Source: Methylobacterium sp. Leaf108 (GTDB taxonomy: Bacteria; Pseudomonadota; Alphaproteobacteria; Rhizobiales; Beijerinckiaceae). Taken from it: a DNA stretch of 64,000 nt. Positions 1 through 9,002 of this stretch are shown piece by piece (position 1 is the first letter of the stretch; each line of letters begins with the position of its first letter). The notes under the pieces are model-generated. The model did not search any database. It saw only the letters and a list, made by a program, of their open reading frames with translations, and was not told the origin of the DNA. A program made the translations under genes and the position numbers. The stretch spans positions 28,496-92,495 of the forward strand of contig NZ_LMND01000007.1 of assembly GCF_001423265.1 (NCBI RefSeq), written 5' to 3'.

Positions 1-1413
1 GCCGCCGGCATGTCCGAGACCCTCGATCAACTGCGGGCGGACTACCCGCAGGGGCCGCACGACCAGCCCCAGAGCATGTGCCCCGCCTTCGGCTCCCTGC
101 GCGTCGGCCTGCGCATGCGCCGCACCGCGACGATCCTGTCGGGCTCGGCCTGCTGCGTCTACGGCCTCACCTTCACCTCGCATTTCTACGGGGCCAAGCG
201 GACGGTGGGCTACGTGCCCTTCAATTCCGAATCCCTGGTGACGGGCAAGCTGTTCGAGGACATCCGCGAGGCGGTGTTCGAGGTGGCCAAGCCCGCCGAC
301 TACGACGCCGTCGTCGTCATCAACCTGTGCGTCCCCACCGCCTCCGGCGTGCCGCTGCGCCTCCTGCCCAAGGAGATCGACGGGGTCCGCATCATCGGCA
401 TCGACGTGCCGGGCTTCGGCGTCCCCACCCACGCGGAAGCCAAGGACGTGCTGGCCGGCGCGATGCTCAAGGTCGCCCGCACCGAAGTCGAGCAGGGCCC
501 GGTCCAGGCGCCCCGCAGCGGCCGCTCCGAGCGCCCCACCGTGGCGCTGCTCGGCGAGATGTTCCCCGCCGACCCCGTCGTGATCGGGTCGATGCTGGAG
601 CCGCTGGGTCTGGCCGCCGGTCCCGTCGTGCCCACCCGCGAATGGCGCGAGCTCTACGCCGCCCTCGATTGCGCGGCCGTGGCGGCGATCCACCCGTTCT
701 ACACCGCGTCCATGCGCGAGTTCTCGCTGGCCGGTCGCCCCATCGTCGGCTCGGCCCCGGTGGGCCACGACGGCACCGCCGACTGGCTCGACCGGATCGG
801 CGAGGCCTGCGCGGTGCCCCGCGCCACCGTCGAGGCCGCCAAGAACCGGTTCCTGCCGATGATCAAGGGCGTGCTCGCCGACGCCCCGATCGCGGGCCGG
901 ATCACCCTCTCGGGCTACGAGGGCTCGGAGCTCCTGGTGGGCCGGCTCCTCGTCGAGAGCGGCGCCGACCTGCGCTACGTCGGCACCGCCTGCCCGAGGA
1001 CGCCCTATTCGGAGGCCGACCGCGACTGGCTCGAGGCCCGCGGGGTCGAGGTCCGCTACCGCGCCTCCCTCGAGGACGACCTCTACGCCATGCATCACTT
1101 CAAGCCGGATCTCGCCATCGGCACCACCCCGGTGGTGCAGAAGGCCAAGGAGATGGCGCTGCCCGCCCTCTACTTCACCAACCTCATCTCCGCCCGCCCG
1201 CTCATGGGCGTCGCCGGCGCCGGGTCGCTGGCCAAGGTCATCAACGCGGCGCTGGGCAACCGGCCCCGGTTCGACCGGATGCGCGATTTCTTCGCCGGCG
1301 TCGGCGAGGGCCATGCCGCCGGCATCTGGGAGGAGGTTCCGCAGCTCCGCCAGAACGTCGCCTCGGCCAAGCGCGAGAAGCCCGCGCACAATCCGATCGG
1401 GGAGATGGCCTGA
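1..1413 (+). CDS. bchY: Chlorophyllide a reductase subunit BchY (5' partial)
   Basis: BchY and BchZ form the NifDK-like catalytic core of chlorophyllide a reductase. With the NifH-like BchX it reduces ring B in bacteriochlorophyll a synthesis. Cys residues expected for Fe-S ligation are visible at MCPAFGSL (C24 counted from the ATG at 10), SGSACCVYG (C48/C49) and NLCVPT (C107). The reading frame is open upstream of that ATG and reads Ala-Ala-Gly, which I recall as part of the longer N-terminus of Rhodobacter BchY (about 500 residues). The true start is therefore probably outside the window and the ATG at 10 is internal. The stop overlaps the bchZ start (TGATG), so the two are probably translationally coupled. 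Confidence 0.96.
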   Translation, partial: AAGMSETLDQLRADYPQGPHDQPQSMCPAFGSLRVGLRMRRTATILSGSACCVYGLTFTSHFYGAKRTVGYVPFNSESLVTGKLFEDIREAVFEVAKPADYDAVVVINLCVPTASGVPLRLLPKEIDGVRIIGIDVPGFGVPTHAEAKDVLAGAMLKVARTEVEQGPVQAPRSGRSERPTVALLGEMFPADPVVIGSMLEPLGLAAGPVVPTREWRELYAALDCAAVAAIHPFYTASMREFSLAGRPIVGSAPVGHDGTADWLDRIGEACAVPRATVEAAKNRFLPMIKGVLADAPIAGRITLSGYEGSELLVGRLLVESGADLRYVGTACPRTPYSEADRDWLEARGVEVRYRASLEDDLYAMHHFKPDLAIGTTPVVQKAKEMALPALYFTNLISARPLMGVAGAGSLAKVINAALGNRPRFDRMRDFFAGVGEGHAAGIWEEVPQLRQNVASAKREKPAHNPIGEMA

Positions 1414-2879
1414 TGCTCGTCCTCGATCACGACCGGGCCGGCGGCTACTGGGGCGCCGTCTACGTCTTCACCGCCATCAAGGGATTGCAGGTCGTCATCG
1501 ACGGCCCCGTCGGCTGCGAGAACCTGCCCGTCACCTCGGTGCTGCACTACACCGACGCGCTGCCGCCGCACGAACTGCCCATCGTCGTCACGGGGCTGGC
1601 CGAGGAAGAACTCGGCCGCCACGGCACCGAGGGCGCGATGAAGCGGGCCCATGCCACCCTCGACCCGGGCATGCCGAGCGTGGTCGTCACCGGCTCGATC
1701 GCCGAGATGATCGGCGGCGGCGTGACGCCCGAGGGCACCAACATCCAGCGGTTCCTGCCGCGCACCATCGACGAGGACCAGTGGCAGACCGCCGACCGGG
1801 CGATGTCCTGGCTCTGGCAGGAGTACGGCGCCAGGAAGTTCGCCAAGAAGGGCATTCCCGCACGGCCCGCCCGCAAGGACGGCGAGAAGCCGCGGGTCAA
1901 CATCATCGGCCCGGCCTACGGCACCTTCAACATGCCCTCCGACCTCGCCGAGATCCGCCGCCTCGTCGAGGGCATCGGCGCCGAGGTGAACCTGGCCTTC
2001 CCGCTCGGATCGCACCTGGCCGACGTGCCCAAGCTCGTGAACGCGGACGCCAACATCTGCCTCTACCGCGAGTTCGGCCGCCTGCTGTGCGAGGCCCTGG
2101 AGCGCCCCTACCTGCAGGCGCCCATCGGCATCCACGCCACCACCAAGTTCCTGCGCAAGCTCGGCGAGATCCTGGGGGTGGACCCCGAGCCGTTCATCGA
2201 GCGCGAGAAGCACACCACCATCAAGCCGGTGTGGGACCTGTGGCGGTCGGTGACCCAGGACTTCTTCGGCACGGCGAGCTTCGGCATCGTCGCCTCCGAG
2301 ACCTACGCCAGGGGCGTGCGCCGCTTCCTCGAGGACGAGATGGGGCTGCCCTGCACCTTCGCGGTCTCGCGGCTGGCCGGCGCCAAGACCGACAACGCGG
2401 CGGTGCGCGAGCTCATCGCCACCAACCCGCCGCTGGTGCTGTTCGGCTCGTTCAACGAGCGCATGTACGCGGCCGAGAGCGGCTGCCGGGCGGTGTTCGT
2501 GCCGGCCTCCTTCCCCGGCGCCATCATCCGGCGCCACACCGGCACGCCGTTCATGGGCTTCTCCGGGGCGACCTACCTCGTCCAGGAGGTCTGCAACGCC
2601 CTGTTCGACATGCTCTTCCACATCATCCCCCTCGCCCGCGACATGGATGCGGTCGAGGCGACCCCGGCCCGGCTCCACCGCGAGCTGCCCTGGGACGACG
2701 AGGCCCGCACGCTGCTCGACGACTTCGTCGAGCGCCAGCCGGTCCTGGTGCGGATCTCCATGGCCAAGCGCCTGCGCGACGCCGCCGAACGCGGCGCCCG
2801 CGGCGAGGGGCTCGAACGGGTCGCCGAGACCCACGTCGCCCGCGCGCACGACGGGCTCAAGCAGGGAGTCGCCGCATGA
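1413..2879 (+). CDS. bchZ: Chlorophyllide a reductase subunit BchZ
   Basis: Second NifDK-like subunit of chlorophyllide a reductase, 488 residues, about the usual family length. A conserved cluster-binding Cys is at C35 in [17 protein letters not shown], and the body continues with the family stretches SEIRR-like and [19 protein letters not shown]. The ATG at 1413 overlaps the bchY stop by one base. The gene lies between bchY and the puf genes, the usual bchCXYZ-puf superoperon order of purple bacteria. The protein acts in the cytoplasm or at the membrane face, supplying bacteriochlorophyll a for the light-harvesting and reaction-centre proteins encoded downstream. Confidence 0.96.
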   Translation: MLVLDHDRAGGYWGAVYVFTAIKGLQVVIDGPVGCENLPVTSVLHYTDALPPHELPIVVTGLAEEELGRHGTEGAMKRAHATLDPGMPSVVVTGSIAEMIGGGVTPEGTNIQRFLPRTIDEDQWQTADRAMSWLWQEYGARKFAKKGIPARPARKDGEKPRVNIIGPAYGTFNMPSDLAEIRRLVEGIGAEVNLAFPLGSHLADVPKLVNADANICLYREFGRLLCEALERPYLQAPIGIHATTKFLRKLGEILGVDPEPFIEREKHTTIKPVWDLWRSVTQDFFGTASFGIVASETYARGVRRFLEDEMGLPCTFAVSRLAGAKTDNAAVRELIATNPPLVLFGSFNERMYAAESGCRAVFVPASFPGAIIRRHTGTPFMGFSGATYLVQEVCNALFDMLFHIIPLARDMDAVEATPARLHRELPWDDEARTLLDDFVERQPVLVRISMAKRLRDAAERGARGEGLERVAETHVARAHDGLKQGVAA

Positions 2880-2977
2880 CCGCGTCCGCCGCACCCGCGC
2901 ACACCCCTCCATCCGCTTTCCCGCACACAGCATTCCCGGCGCCGCGCACCGCGTCCCGCGAACAGGAGCCCCACGTC

Positions 2978-3202
2978 ATGCAACGCACGCTCAACCCGAT
3001 GTCGTCGCGCCAGCACCAGGACGAAATTCAGTTCCGGGTCATCCTGGCCGCGACCTACCCGTTCTTCCTGATCGCGGCCGTGGCCCAGCGCCTGGCGCCT
3101 GGCGCATCCGACGCGCGCCGCCTGCCCGCCCAGCGCCGCTCGGTCTTCGCCGAAGCCAAGGCCATGGCGGTCCAAGCGATTCCCTTCGCCTTCATGGGCT
3201 GA
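2978..3202 (+). CDS. PufQ-like small membrane protein
   Basis: A 74-residue protein in the slot between bchZ and pufB that pufQ occupies in Rhodobacter. The ATG at 2978 is chosen because AGGAG lies at 2964-2968, nine bases upstream. An in-frame ATG at 2877 that overlaps the bchZ stop would add about 33 low-complexity residues. It has one hydrophobic segment (FRVILAATYPFFLIAAVAQ) followed by a basic stretch and a C-terminus ending IPFAFMG. Size, topology and position suit the PufQ group, thought to help deliver bacteriochlorophyll precursors during complex assembly. Sequence similarity to classical PufQ is weak by eye, so the family call is an inference from context. Confidence 0.6.
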   Translation: MQRTLNPMSSRQHQDEIQFRVILAATYPFFLIAAVAQRLAPGASDARRLPAQRRSVFAEAKAMAVQAIPFAFMG

Positions 3203-3319
3203 CGCGGCCGTCCCGGCCGCCTCCATCGAAGGATCCCCCATCCGCCGGGCCGCACTCTGGTCCCGGCGATACCCGCCGCACCGCATCGGCGCGGCTTGTC
3301 AGAGCGGAGGCTCACAGCA

Positions 3320-3550
3320 ATGGCAAATGGAATAGTCGAAAAACCGAGCAGCCTGTCCGGGCTGACGGAGCCGGAAGCCAAGGAGTTCCACGCGATCTTC
3401 TTGACGAGCTTCATCATCTTCACGGCGGTCGCCGTGGTCGCGCACATCCTCGTCTGGATGTGGCGTCCGTGGCTGCCCGGCCCCAAGGGCTACGCCGCCC
3501 TCGATACCGTCACGAGCGCCGCGCACGGCCTCGTCTCGCTGATCTCGTAA
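3320..3550 (+). CDS. pufB: Light-harvesting LH1 beta subunit PufB
   Basis: 76-residue antenna polypeptide. The pattern KEFHAIF (E22, H24) before a single transmembrane helix, with [11 protein letters not shown] placing the bacteriochlorophyll-ligand His at H42, is diagnostic of LH1/LH2 beta chains. The ATG at 3320 is chosen over an upstream in-frame ATG at 3296 because GCGGAGG (3304-3310) is properly spaced and the protein then begins MANGIVEK. It is followed after 13 bp by pufA. The C-terminal tail beyond the helix (about 25 residues) is somewhat longer than in minimal beta chains. It forms the LH1 ring with PufA around the reaction centre. Confidence 0.95.
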   Translation: MANGIVEKPSSLSGLTEPEAKEFHAIFLTSFIIFTAVAVVAHILVWMWRPWLPGPKGYAALDTVTSAAHGLVSLIS

Positions 3551-3563
3551 GGAGGAGCACACC

Positions 3564-3749
3564 ATGCACAAGGTTTGGCTTCTTTTCGATCCCCGCCGGA
3601 CACTGGTGGCCCTGTTCACCTTCCTGTTCATCCTGGCGCTGCTGATCCACTTCATCTTGCTCAGCACCGACCGGTTCAACTGGCTGGAAGGCCCCAAGGC
3701 CCAGAAGGCGGCGCACGCGCTGTCCATCGTCGCCCCGACTCCGACCTGA
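3564..3749 (+). CDS. pufA: Light-harvesting LH1 alpha subunit PufA
   Basis: 61-residue alpha antenna polypeptide. The short N-terminal amphipathic part [12 protein letters not shown] leads into one transmembrane helix. The bacteriochlorophyll ligand His is H29 ([11 protein letters not shown]), followed by the characteristic FNWL at 38-41. A good ribosome-binding sequence, AAGGAGGA, precedes the ATG. A strong hairpin follows in the pufA-pufL gap. It pairs with PufB in the LH1 ring. Confidence 0.96.
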   Translation: MHKVWLLFDPRRTLVALFTFLFILALLIHFILLSTDRFNWLEGPKAQKAAHALSIVAPTPT

Positions 3750-3825
3750 TCGGATCACCCTCGCGCGTCCGGGCCGGTTCGCCGTCCGGACGTGCCGACC
3801 TCCCATCCCCTCATCGATGGGCCTG

Positions 3826-3868
3826 CCTCGGGCGGGGCGCCGACACTCCGTCGGCCCCGCCCGAGGCG
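3826..3868 (+). promoter_or_regulatory. Intercistronic hairpin between pufA and pufL
   Basis: In the 176-bp pufA-pufL gap, the arm GCCTCGGGCGGGGC (3826-3839) is perfectly complementary to GCCCCGCCCGAGGC (3855-3868), with a 15-nt loop. An inner CCGAC/GTCGG pairing (3841-3845 with 3851-3855) offers an alternative fold. There is no T-tract, so it is not an obvious intrinsic terminator. In Rhodobacter a hairpin at this place protects the pufBA mRNA segment from 3' decay, so antenna proteins are made in excess over reaction-centre proteins. The same role here is an inference from position. Confidence 0.75.
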
Positions 3869-3925
3869 TCCCATGCCGGCGCCGCAGTCCCATAGCGCGC
3901 CGGAAACCAAGTCGAGGTCTCCGCC

Positions 3926-4750
3926 ATGGCGATGCTGAGTTTCGAACGAAAATACCGGGTCCGCGGCGGCACCCTCGTCGGCGGCGACCTGTTCGATTTC
4001 TGGGTCGGGCCGTTCTACGTCGGCTTCTTCGGTGTCACGACGCTGTTCTTCTCGGTGCTGGGCACCGCGCTGATCGTCTACGGCGCCGCCCTGGGACCGA
4101 CCTGGAACATCTGGCAGATCAACATCGCGCCCCCCGACCTGAAGTACGGGTTGGCGCTGGCCCCGCTCAAGGAGGGCGGGCTCTGGCAGATCATCACCTT
4201 CTGTGCCGTGGGCTCGTTCGTGTCCTGGGCCCTGCGCGAGGTCGAGATCTGCCGCAAGCTCGGCATCGGCTACCACGTGCCGTTCGCCTTCGCGGTGGCG
4301 ATCTTCGCCTACGTGGCGCTGGTGGTGATCCGGCCGTTCCTGATGGGCGCCTGGGGCCACGGCTTCCCCTACGGCATCCTCAGCCACCTCGATTGGGTGT
4401 CGAACACCGGCTACCAGTACCTGCACTTCCACTACAATCCGGCCCACATGCTGGCGGTGTCGTTCTTCTTCACGACGACCTTCGCCCTGTCGCTCCACGG
4501 CTCGCTCATCCTCTCGGCCACCAACCCCGGCAAGGGCCAGGTGGTGAAGACCCCCGAGCACGAGGACACCTTCTTCCGCGACACCATCGGCTACTCGATC
4601 GGCACGCTGGGCATCCACCGCCTCGGCCTGTTCCTCGCGCTCTCGGCGGGCTTCTGGAGCGCCGTGTGCATCATCATCAGCGGACCCTTCTGGACCCAGG
4701 GCTGGCCGGAATGGTGGGGCTGGTGGCTCAATCTCCCGGTCTGGCGCTGA
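3926..4750 (+). CDS. pufL: Photosynthetic reaction centre L subunit PufL
   Basis: 274 residues with five membrane-spanning helices expected. The conserved histidines are visible at H154 and H174 (bacteriochlorophyll ligands by homology) and at H191 and H231 (non-haem iron ligands). They are offset by one from Rhodobacter L numbering (153, 173, 190, 230). It begins [17 protein letters not shown], typical of PufL. It forms the core heterodimer with PufM, and pufM starts 24 bp after the stop. Confidence 0.98.
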   Translation: MAMLSFERKYRVRGGTLVGGDLFDFWVGPFYVGFFGVTTLFFSVLGTALIVYGAALGPTWNIWQINIAPPDLKYGLALAPLKEGGLWQIITFCAVGSFVSWALREVEICRKLGIGYHVPFAFAVAIFAYVALVVIRPFLMGAWGHGFPYGILSHLDWVSNTGYQYLHFHYNPAHMLAVSFFFTTTFALSLHGSLILSATNPGKGQVVKTPEHEDTFFRDTIGYSIGTLGIHRLGLFLALSAGFWSAVCIIISGPFWTQGWPEWWGWWLNLPVWR

Positions 4751-4774
4751 CGAGCGGAAAGGGAAACACCCGCC

Positions 4775-5752
4775 ATGGCATATTACCAGAACATCTTCAC
4801 AGCGGTGCAGGTCAGGCCGGTCGTCCCCGACCTCGGGGTTCCGGTGGACTCCGACAAGCGCTGGGGCAAGCCCTTCAACAGCTACCTGATGGGCCTCATC
4901 GGCAACGCCCAGGTCGGGCCGATCTACGGGGGATACCTCGGTATCCTCTCCCTGGCCTGCGGTCTCATCGCCTTCGAGATCATCGGCCTCAACATGTGGG
5001 CCAGCGTGAACTGGGACCCGATCCAGTTCGTCCGCCAGCTGCCCTGGCTCGCCCTCGAGCCGCCCCTGCCCAGGCACGGCCTGCGGGTGCTGCCCCCGCT
5101 CAACGAAGGCGGCTGGTGGCTGATCGCCGGCTTCTTCCTCACCGCCTCGGTGATGCTGTGGTGGGTGCGCCTGTTCCGCCGCGCTCAGGCCCTGGGGCTG
5201 GGCTACCACGTCCCCTGGGCCTTCGCCTCGGCGATCTGGCTCTACCTCGTCCTCGGCTTCATCCGGCCGGTGATGATGGGCTCCTGGAGCGAGGCGGTGC
5301 CCTTCGGCATCTTCCCGCACCTCGATTGGACCGCCGCCTTCTCGCTGCGCTACGGCAACCTCTTCTACAACCCGTTCCACATGCTCTCGATCGTCTTCCT
5401 CTACGGGTCGACGCTGCTGTTCGCCATGCACGGGGCGACCATCCTGGCGGTGAGCCGCTTCGGCGGCGAGCGTGAGATCGACCAGATCGTCGATCGCGGC
5501 ACGGCCACCGAGCGCGCCGCCCTGTTCTGGCGCTGGACCATGGGCTTCAACGCCACCATGGAATCGATCCACCGCTGGGCCTGGTGGTTTGCCGTCCTCA
5601 CCACCCTCACCGGCGGCATCGGCATCCTGCTCACCGGCACCGTCGTCGACAATTGGTACCTCTGGGCGGTCAAGCACGGCGTCGCGCCGAGCTATCCGGA
5701 AGTCTACGCCCCGATCGTCGATCCCTTGAGCGCCACGGGGGCAGCCAAATGA
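4775..5752 (+). CDS. pufM: Photosynthetic reaction centre M subunit PufM
   Basis: 325 residues. The functional residues fall on exactly the Rhodobacter M numbering: H182 and H202 (bacteriochlorophyll), and H219, E234 and H266 (non-haem iron). The C-terminus extends beyond the usual 305-310 residues, as often seen in species with a bound tetraheme cytochrome. It carries the QA site with PufL in the cytoplasmic membrane. The stop overlaps the pufC start (ATGA), which indicates coupled translation. Confidence 0.98.
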   Translation: MAYYQNIFTAVQVRPVVPDLGVPVDSDKRWGKPFNSYLMGLIGNAQVGPIYGGYLGILSLACGLIAFEIIGLNMWASVNWDPIQFVRQLPWLALEPPLPRHGLRVLPPLNEGGWWLIAGFFLTASVMLWWVRLFRRAQALGLGYHVPWAFASAIWLYLVLGFIRPVMMGSWSEAVPFGIFPHLDWTAAFSLRYGNLFYNPFHMLSIVFLYGSTLLFAMHGATILAVSRFGGEREIDQIVDRGTATERAALFWRWTMGFNATMESIHRWAWWFAVLTTLTGGIGILLTGTVVDNWYLWAVKHGVAPSYPEVYAPIVDPLSATGAAK

Positions 5753-6864
5753 GAGTCTTCTTCACCGTCGTCGGGGCCGCGATCGCCTTCTTCCTCACGG
5801 TCGCGATGTTCGGGACCGCCGGGTGGGACCGCCCGCCCCTCGTCACCAGCCAGAACGGCTATCGCGGCACCGCGATGGCCCAGGTCGAGACCAAGGCGGA
5901 CGCCGCCGAGGTCAAGGCCGCCAACGTGGCGCCCGCCCCCGCCGATCCGGCGGAGCCGGGCGAGGAACTCGCCGGCAAGACCTACGAGAACGTCCAGGTC
6001 CTGCAGAACATCACCACCAACGAGTTCAACCGCCTGATGGCCTCGATGACGGAGTGGGTCTCCCCCGAACAGGGCTGCACCTACTGCCACAACACCGAGA
6101 ACATGGCCGACGACAGCCTCTACCAGAAGAAGGTCGCCCGCCGGATGCTGCAGATGACCCAGCACATCAACAGCACCTGGAAGGACAAGCACGTGGGCGG
6201 CGCCGGCGTCACCTGCTACACTTGCCACCGCGGCCAGCCGGTGCCGGCCAACATCTGGTTCACCGACCCCGGCCCCAATGCCACCTCGGGCTTCGTACCC
6301 CGCAACAACGGGCAGAACATGGCCTCGCCCTCGGTGGGCCTCGCCTCGCTGCCCTACGACACCCTGACCGAGTACTTCTCGACCAAGAACATCGACGAGA
6401 CCGCGATCCGCGTGAACGCCACCACGGCGCTGCCGACCTCGAAGGGCAAGCCGATCCAGGAGGCCGAGAAGACCTTCGGCCTGATGATCCACATGTCGCA
6501 GGGGTTGGGGGTCAACTGCACCTTCTGCCACAACACCCGGGCGGTCTCCGACTGGTCGCAGAGCACGCCCCAGCGCACCACCGCCTGGCACGGCATCCGG
6601 ATGGTCCGGGACATCAACGGCGACTACATGGAGCCCTTGACCTCGACCTTCCCGGCCAACCGCCTCGGCGCCCTGGGCGACGTGCCCAAGGTGAACTGCA
6701 CCACCTGCCACAACGGCGTCAGCAAGCCCCTCAACGGCGCCAACGTGATCGACGCCTACCCGGAACTCGCCGCACCGGTGGTGGCGGCGGCCGCGACCAC
6801 CGAGCCGGCCCCCCCGGCACCGGCGCCCGCGGCACCGACCCCCGAGCAGAAGCCGCCGCAGTAG
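5749..6864 (+). CDS. pufC: Reaction-centre tetraheme cytochrome PufC
   Basis: 371 residues with four haem-attachment motifs: CTYCH (110-114), CYTCH (156-160), CTFCH (257-261) and CTTCH (317-321). It is the periplasmic electron donor to the photo-oxidised special pair. The N-terminus (residues 5-24) is a hydrophobic segment with no lipobox Cys after it, so the protein is probably held by an uncleaved N-terminal anchor rather than as a diacyl lipoprotein. Residues 340-371 are an Ala/Pro-rich tail. The ATG at 5749 overlaps the pufM stop by four bases. It is the last gene of the operon. Confidence 0.97.
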   Translation: MRVFFTVVGAAIAFFLTVAMFGTAGWDRPPLVTSQNGYRGTAMAQVETKADAAEVKAANVAPAPADPAEPGEELAGKTYENVQVLQNITTNEFNRLMASMTEWVSPEQGCTYCHNTENMADDSLYQKKVARRMLQMTQHINSTWKDKHVGGAGVTCYTCHRGQPVPANIWFTDPGPNATSGFVPRNNGQNMASPSVGLASLPYDTLTEYFSTKNIDETAIRVNATTALPTSKGKPIQEAEKTFGLMIHMSQGLGVNCTFCHNTRAVSDWSQSTPQRTTAWHGIRMVRDINGDYMEPLTSTFPANRLGALGDVPKVNCTTCHNGVSKPLNGANVIDAYPELAAPVVAAAATTEPAPPAPAPAAPTPEQKPPQ

Positions 6865-6896
6865 CCGCGCCCGGCCCAAGGCCCGCGACGACGACG

Positions 6897-6925
6897 AGGC
6901 CGCCGGACCCGAGGTCCGGCGGCCT
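6897..6925 (+). terminator. Terminator after pufC
   Basis: Perfect 13-bp inverted repeat: AGGCCGCCGGACC (6897-6909) and GGTCCGGCGGCCT (6913-6925) with a 3-nt loop. It lies 33 bp after the pufC stop and is followed only by a short T-run (TTT). This is a plausible end of the puf transcript, although the weak T-tract makes intrinsic termination less certain. Confidence 0.7.
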
Positions 6926-7230
6926 TTCGCGTTGGCGGGCGGAGCCGCCGGCCGAGCCCCGCCGCGCGTGCGGCGGATGCCGCCGACCGGTGACGGCCCA
7001 AGGCCCGAGACCCAAGACCCGACACCCGACACCCGACACCCAAAACTCACGGCCCACGGCCGGCGGCACGGGGGCGGCCCGGCCTAAGGTTGCGATGACG
7101 AATTTCTGCTATCGATCGGCGGTCCGATCGATTCGGCGGCTAACGTGTGTGACCAACGTCATATTCGTGATGCGGGCGGACGGTTAGGAACCGGTCGGAC
7201 GAACGGACCAGCAGGGCGGGTGGGCGCAGC
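6926..7230. other. Intergenic region upstream of the type I secretion genes
   Basis: No convincing gene. It contains a simple-sequence stretch with three 7-bp units GACACCC (7021-7041) and the dyad annotated separately at 7111-7132. A lower-GC stretch around 7090-7180 is the likely promoter area for the gene at 7231. Confidence 0.5.
7111..7132. promoter_or_regulatory. Dyad operator candidate upstream of the secretion genes
   Basis: Nine-bp perfect dyad ATCGATCGG (7111-7119) / CCGATCGAT (7124-7132) with a 4-nt spacer, about 100 bp before the ABC transporter start. The symmetry, short spacer and location suggest binding of a dimeric regulator. No regulator gene is adjacent, and the assignment is an inference. 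Confidence 0.4.
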
Positions 7231-8979
7231 ATGAAGACGCGCGGATCGACGGAGATCGTCTCGGCCCTGGCCCGCTGCCGCGCGGCCTTCATCGGCGTCG
7301 GCGTGATGAGCGGGCTCATCAACGTCCTGTATCTGACCGGCTCGTTCTTCATGCTCGAGGTCTACGACCGCGTGATCCCGAGCCGGAGCGTGCCGACCCT
7401 GGTCGGCCTCGTGGTCCTGGCCCTCGTCCTCTACGCCTTCCAGGGCGTCCTCGAGATGCTGCGCTCGCGCATCCTGGCCCGCGTCGGGGCCGCCCTCGAC
7501 GAGGCCCTGAGCGCGCGGGTGTTCGACATCGTGGTGAGGGCGCCGCTCAAGGGGGCCGCCCCCGGCGACGGGCTACTGCCGCTGCGCGACCTCGACCAGC
7601 TGCGCGCCTTCCTCTCGGGCACCGGCCCCTCCGCCCTGTTCGACCTGCCGTGGATGCCGATCTACGTCGGCATCTGCTTCCTGTTCCATCCGCTGATCGG
7701 CGTCGCCGCGGTGGCCGGCGCCGCGATCCTGGCGGTCCTGACCTATCTCACCGACCGCTCGACGCGGGAGCCCTCGCAGACCTCGACCGCCCACGGCATG
7801 CGCCGCAACGGCCTGGCCGAAGCCGGCCGGCGCAACGCCGAGGTGCTGGCGGCGATGGGCATGCAGGGCCGGCTCGCCACCCGCTGGGGAGTCGCCAACC
7901 GCGACTACATGGACTCGCAGCAGCAGGTCGCCGACGTGGCCGGCGGCTACGGCGCCGGCTCCAAGGTCTTCCGCATGGCGCTGCAGTCGGGGGTGCTGGC
8001 GCTGGGCGCCTGGCTCGTCATCAACAACCAGGCCTCGGCGGGCATCATCATCGCCTCCTCGATCCTGGTGGCCCGCTCCCTCGCCCCGGCCGAACTCGCC
8101 ATCGCCAACTGGAAGGGGTTCGTGCAGGCCCGCCAGAGCTGGGCGCGGCTGTCGGACTTGTTCGCGCGCATCCCGGCCACCGGCCAGCCCCATTCCCTGC
8201 CGGCCCCGAGCCAGTCGGTCACCGTGGAGGGCGTCAGCATCGCCCCCCCCGGTGCCCAGCGCCTCGTGGTGCAGGACCTCAGTCTCGGCCTGAAGGCCGG
8301 GCAGGGCCTGGGCATCATCGGGCCGAGCGCATCGGGCAAGTCCTCGCTGGTGCGCGCCCTCGTCGGGGTGTGGCCGCCGCTGCGCGGCAAGGTCCGCATC
8401 GACGGGGCCGCCCTCGACCAGTGGTCGAGCGCGGACCTCGGGCCCCACATCGGCTTCCTGCCGCAGGAGGTCGAGCTGTTCGGCGGCACGGTCGCCGAGA
8501 ACATCGCCCGCTTCGATCCCGACGCGTCCTCGGCCGACATCATCGCCGCGGCCAAGGCGGCGGGCGTCCACGACCTCATCCTGCGCCTGTCGGAGGGCTA
8601 CGACACCCGGCTCGGCGAGAACGGCGCCGGCCTCTCGGCGGGCCAGCGCCAGCGGGTCGGCCTCGCCCGCGCCCTCTACGGCGATCCCTTCCTCGTCGTC
8701 CTCGACGAGCCCAACGCCAACCTCGACAACGAGGGCGAGAACGCCCTCACCCAGGCGATCCTCGGCGTGCGCCAGCGTGGCGGCATCTGCGTCGTCGTCG
8801 CCCATCGCCCGAGCGCGCTCGCCGCCGTCGACCTGATCCTGATGATGGCCGACGGCCGCGCCCAGGCCTTCGGTCCCAAGGACGAGGTCCTGAAGCGCGT
8901 CCTGCGCACCGCGCCGGCGGAGGCGGCGGTGCCGCGGGCGGCCACCCCCGGTGCCGTGACGCTGCAGGAAAGCGCCTGA
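7231..8979 (+). CDS. Type I secretion ABC transporter, permease/ATPase (PrtD/PrsD type)
   Basis: 582 residues. An N-terminal membrane domain (about 1-310, with hydrophobic segments near 20-45, 55-70, 145-175 and 250-285) is fused to an ATP-binding domain. Walker A is GPSASGKS (364-371), the ABC signature is LSAGQ (468-472), Walker B is FLVVLDE (487-493) and the switch His is H525. There is no N-terminal C39 peptidase domain, so it belongs with PrtD/PrsD exporters of RTX proteins or glycanases rather than bacteriocin exporters. The membrane-fusion partner follows 23 bp downstream. No RTX substrate and no TolC-like gene lie nearby in the window. Confidence 0.92.
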   Translation: MKTRGSTEIVSALARCRAAFIGVGVMSGLINVLYLTGSFFMLEVYDRVIPSRSVPTLVGLVVLALVLYAFQGVLEMLRSRILARVGAALDEALSARVFDIVVRAPLKGAAPGDGLLPLRDLDQLRAFLSGTGPSALFDLPWMPIYVGICFLFHPLIGVAAVAGAAILAVLTYLTDRSTREPSQTSTAHGMRRNGLAEAGRRNAEVLAAMGMQGRLATRWGVANRDYMDSQQQVADVAGGYGAGSKVFRMALQSGVLALGAWLVINNQASAGIIIASSILVARSLAPAELAIANWKGFVQARQSWARLSDLFARIPATGQPHSLPAPSQSVTVEGVSIAPPGAQRLVVQDLSLGLKAGQGLGIIGPSASGKSSLVRALVGVWPPLRGKVRIDGAALDQWSSADLGPHIGFLPQEVELFGGTVAENIARFDPDASSADIIAAAKAAGVHDLILRLSEGYDTRLGENGAGLSAGQRQRVGLARALYGDPFLVVLDEPNANLDNEGENALTQAILGVRQRGGICVVVAHRPSALAAVDLILMMADGRAQAFGPKDEVLKRVLRTAPAEAAVPRAATPGAVTLQESA

Positions 8980-9002
8980 CCCTTTTCGAGAGAGCGCCCC
9001 CC

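Noticed and set aside
10..12. ATG at 10 as the bchY start
   Set aside because: The frame is open to the window edge and reads AAG before it, consistent with the longer BchY N-terminus.
78..1412. Open frame overlapping bchY in another phase, fused upstream of bchZ
   Set aside because: The Arg/Pro-rich translation is a shadow; only the part after the ATG at 1413 is BchZ.
3203..3319. PpsR-type TGT-N12-ACA site before pufB
   Set aside because: The nearest match has a 14-bp spacer and overlaps the ribosome-binding site.
3755..5677. Long open frame on the minus strand opposite pufL and pufM
   Set aside because: It is antisense to well-identified reaction-centre genes and its Arg/Gly/Glu/His-rich low-complexity protein is the usual shadow of high G+C coding DNA.
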